Positions 6,800 to 7,916 of a DNA stretch of 7,916 bases are shown one piece after another (position 1 is the first letter of the stretch; each line of letters starts with the position of its first letter). Under the pieces are notes generated by a model, which worked only from the letters and a program-made list of their open reading frames with translations, did no database searches and had not been told where the DNA came from. Origin of the DNA: Perlabentimonas sp964554585 (GTDB lineage Bacteria; Bacteroidota; Bacteroidia; Bacteroidales; Tenuifilaceae); NCBI GenBank assembly GCA_964554585.1, contig CAZKPD010000113.1, positions 1 through 7,916 of the forward strand, read 5' to 3'. Both the position numbers and the translations under genes were made by a program.

Positions 6800-6830
6800 G
6801 AAGCAGAGCTAAAAACAAATGATACAATAC

Positions 6831-6850
6831 CCGTCGACTTTAGTCGACGG
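6831..6850 (+). repeat. REP-like palindrome B3
   Basis: CCGTCGAC, loop TTTA, GTCGACGG: a perfect 8-base stem in + orientation. Relative to B1 the stem carries a paired G-to-A and C-to-T change that keeps pairing. Confidence 0.85.
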
Positions 6851-6872
6851 AATATAACACGACAATGCAATA

Positions 6873-6887
6873 GGCTTTAGCCTCATT
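6873..6887 (-). repeat. Short terminal element, module B right
   Basis: GGCTTTAGCCTCATT is identical to 6105-6119. It ends 11 bases before the stop codon of the methyltransferase gene at 6899, the same distance as the other copy has from the transposase stop. Confidence 0.75.
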
Positions 6888-6898
6888 CGCATCGAAAA

Positions 6899-7916
6899 CT
6901 ATGGGGTATCTGTTTTTCTCCCCCTCTTCTTTTTCTCTGTAGCAAACAGCCCTGCGGTGTAGTGGTCGTACAGCTCAAAGAGAAACTCTATGCGATTGGC
7001 CTCTCCGGTAAAGGGTTGGGGGCGGTAGGCCAAATCCACGGCACGGTCCAGCTGCTGATGCGCCTTTACCAATGCCGAAGGCATGGTGAGCGGGTCGTAC
7101 AGGGCGGACAAGCTGCTGTTGGGAAACTGCAAACGGGCATCGAGTACCCGCTGTGCCGCTTCCTCTATGGCGCTTACCTGCTTGGGCGTGGGGCTTTGGG
7201 GCCAGGGGTAGTTGTTGTACACAATATCTTTTGAATATCTAAATCTGCTTTCCAGTCTACCACAAACAAACCTAACCCACGCCATATGCATCTCCGAGGT
7301 AAGCACCCCAAAATGGTATAGTTCTGCATTGGGTATAGCCATACAGGTATCACTAGGAATGGAACTCTTATCGAAAAAACCCATGGGGATATACTTTCGA
7401 TTCTCACTGGAAACGCGGGGTACAACTATAAACGTATCTGGGTTATTTCTATCCCTAAAAAGTGCTGGGATATCAGCAAATTTTCTTGTGGATGGGGCTA
7501 CGCTGGCCAAGCGGAACTGCTTCACTCGCTCAATGCGCTCGAGAATAAGTGGATTCTTTTTTAGTTCGGCGGGGTCTGCATCTACCAGCCATAAGCACCA
7601 TCGGTTTATGCCATTTAAAAATTCGCGTGCGCTTATTAGCGGTTTAACAAATTGTGCTGCCGTTGGGTCTCTTGCCAAAAGCTCCTCTTTTTCTTCATCC
7701 GAGAGCAATAAATTCCCTCCATCCAAGGGCATGTTGCCAAAACTCATGGGGGGCACATCGCTCAGGGGCTGCTGCCTATGGCGCACATATAAATCTTTTC
7801 CCTCCACCAAATAGGGATTAATATTACGCACCTTTACCTCGTGGGGTTCGTCAGCAATATGGTGGTACTCAAAAATCACCTTATCGTTAGTATCAAAATT
7901 GGAGAACCCAATAATC
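6899..7916 (-). CDS. MmeI-like class I SAM-dependent DNA methyltransferase, C-terminal part (runs off right edge)
   Basis: The frame is open to the window end, giving 338 codons and a TAG stop at 6899-6901. A GTG at 7879 is not a real start, since coding continues upstream (GFSNFDTNDK). Counting from that GTG as residue 1, the part up to about 225 matches the end of the methyltransferase core and the target recognition domain. Landmarks are FLNGINRWCLWLVD (87-100), the VVPRVSSENRKYIPMGFF stretch, YHFGVLTSEMHMAWVR (188-203) and YNNYPWP (221-227). From PTPKQ onward is the MmeI C-terminal helical domain, with AAQRVLDAR, LYDPLTMP and IEFLFELYDHY, ending in a basic EKKKRGRK tail. Family knowledge: such enzymes methylate adenine in short asymmetric sites. 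They occur as type IIL restriction-methylation proteins or as the modification subunit of multigene phage defence loci. The catalytic NPPY motif and any nuclease domain lie outside the window. GC content is mosaic along the gene. Confidence 0.9.
   Translation of the reverse strand, partial: IIGFSNFDTNDKVIFEYHHIADEPHEVKVRNINPYLVEGKDLYVRHRQQPLSDVPPMSFGNMPLDGGNLLLSDEEKEELLARDPTAAQFVKPLISAREFLNGINRWCLWLVDADPAELKKNPLILERIERVKQFRLASVAPSTRKFADIPALFRDRNNPDTFIVVPRVSSENRKYIPMGFFDKSSIPSDTCMAIPNAELYHFGVLTSEMHMAWVRFVCGRLESRFRYSKDIVYNNYPWPQSPTPKQVSAIEEAAQRVLDARLQFPNSSLSALYDPLTMPSALVKAHQQLDRAVDLAYRPQPFTGEANRIEFLFELYDHYTAGLFATEKKKRGRKTDTP

Larger units (their letters stand above)
5917..6887. mobile_element. 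REP-transposase (RAYT) unit: Y1 transposase between two palindrome modules
   Basis: A complete IS200-like tyrosine transposase gene (6131-6568, - strand) is flanked by two non-coding modules (5917-6119 and 6664-6887) built from related palindromes sharing the core GGCTTTAGCC. Clustering of REP-like palindromes around a Y1 transposase gene is the known hallmark of RAYT loci, in which a single-copy domesticated-type transposase recognises hairpin repeats spread through the genome. The outer limits here are the short inverted elements AATGRGGCTAWAGCC; I saw no target-site duplication, which is expected for IS200/IS605-type chemistry. Whether the whole unit moves, or only the modules, cannot be told from one locus. 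Confidence 0.75.
6664..6887. repeat. Palindrome module B (224 bp), upstream of the transposase gene
   Basis: Same part order as module A: short element on + (6664-6678), palindrome with TGAA loop (6703-6722), imperfect palindrome with TAAA loop (6780-6799), perfect palindrome with TTTA loop (6831-6850), and short element inverted (6873-6887). Gaps between parts are 24, 57, 31 and 22 bases, against 21, 47, 25 and 22 in module A. No gene is present. A T-run at 6730-6737 follows the first palindrome and could weakly terminate + strand transcripts. Confidence 0.75.

Noticed and set aside
5917..6887. A CRISPR array, because short palindromic repeats recur
   Set aside because: Repeat spacing is irregular (roughly 25 to 640 bases), copies are not identical, orientation alternates, and no cas gene is present.
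7212..7814. A 200-codon open frame on the + strand opposite the methyltransferase
   Set aside because: It lies fully antisense to a clear family member, has low-complexity Ser-rich composition and no recognisable domain. Other long antisense frames opposite the three envelope genes were dismissed for the same reason.
7877..7879. GTG start for a 326-residue methyltransferase fragment
   Set aside because: The frame stays open upstream to the window end with family-like sequence (GFSNFDTNDK), so this is an internal Val of a longer protein.
6899..7916. Naming the methyltransferase as a specific system subunit (BREX PglX, DISARM DrmMI or a type IIL enzyme)
   Set aside because: Only the recognition and C-terminal domains are visible; without the N-terminus and neighbours the system cannot be distinguished, although the C-terminal domain favours the MmeI-like group.

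Overview
The window looks like chromosomal DNA from a member of the Bacteroidota. Three proteins end in, or appear to end in, type IX secretion system (T9SS) C-terminal sorting domains. Signal peptides show the A|Q cleavage style common in this phylum. Start codons lack a Shine-Dalgarno sequence and sit in A/T-rich leaders, and one gene is a VWA-OmpA fusion of a kind seen in Bacteroidota envelopes. A marine or gut-type Bacteroidales/Marinilabiliales-like organism is a reasonable guess, but the rank below phylum cannot be fixed from this sequence.

Left half (1-5745): secreted and cell-envelope proteins. The last 17 codons of a probable T9SS cargo protein (+ strand) end at base 55, followed by a strong bidirectional hairpin terminator. 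Next come two divergently transcribed genes separated by 278 bp, each encoding a single beta-propeller with a signal peptide and a T9SS tail. The leftward gene (123-1439) has Asp-box/BNR repeats. The rightward gene (1718-3184) has seven evenly spaced calcium-loop FG-GAP/VCBS repeats. A second terminator separates the rightward gene from a convergent gene (3250-5745). That gene encodes an 831-residue exported protein with four Ig-like repeats, a von Willebrand A domain with an intact MIDAS, and a C-terminal OmpA peptidoglycan-binding domain.

Right half (5746-6898): a REP-type mobile unit. A complete IS200-like Y1 tyrosine transposase of the REP-associated (RAYT) type lies at 6131-6568. On each side is a composite non-coding module of about 200-225 bp (5917-6119 and 6664-6887). 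Both modules have the same five-part layout: a short element AATGRGGCTAWAGCC, two palindromes with a TRAA loop (or its degenerate remnant), one palindrome with a TTTA loop, and the short element inverted. Stem bases differ between copies mostly in compensating pairs, so the hairpin shape is kept while the sequence drifts. This is the most interesting structure in the window.

Right edge (6899-7916): the C-terminal 338 codons of an MmeI-like class I SAM-dependent DNA methyltransferase, covering part of the target recognition domain and the C-terminal helical domain. The gene runs off the window, so its catalytic motifs and any restriction or defence partners lie to the right. Its base composition is mosaic: about 49%, then 41%, then 63% GC along the gene, with a sharp step at the boundary between target recognition domain and C-terminal domain. 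This fits replacement of the specificity module by recombination.
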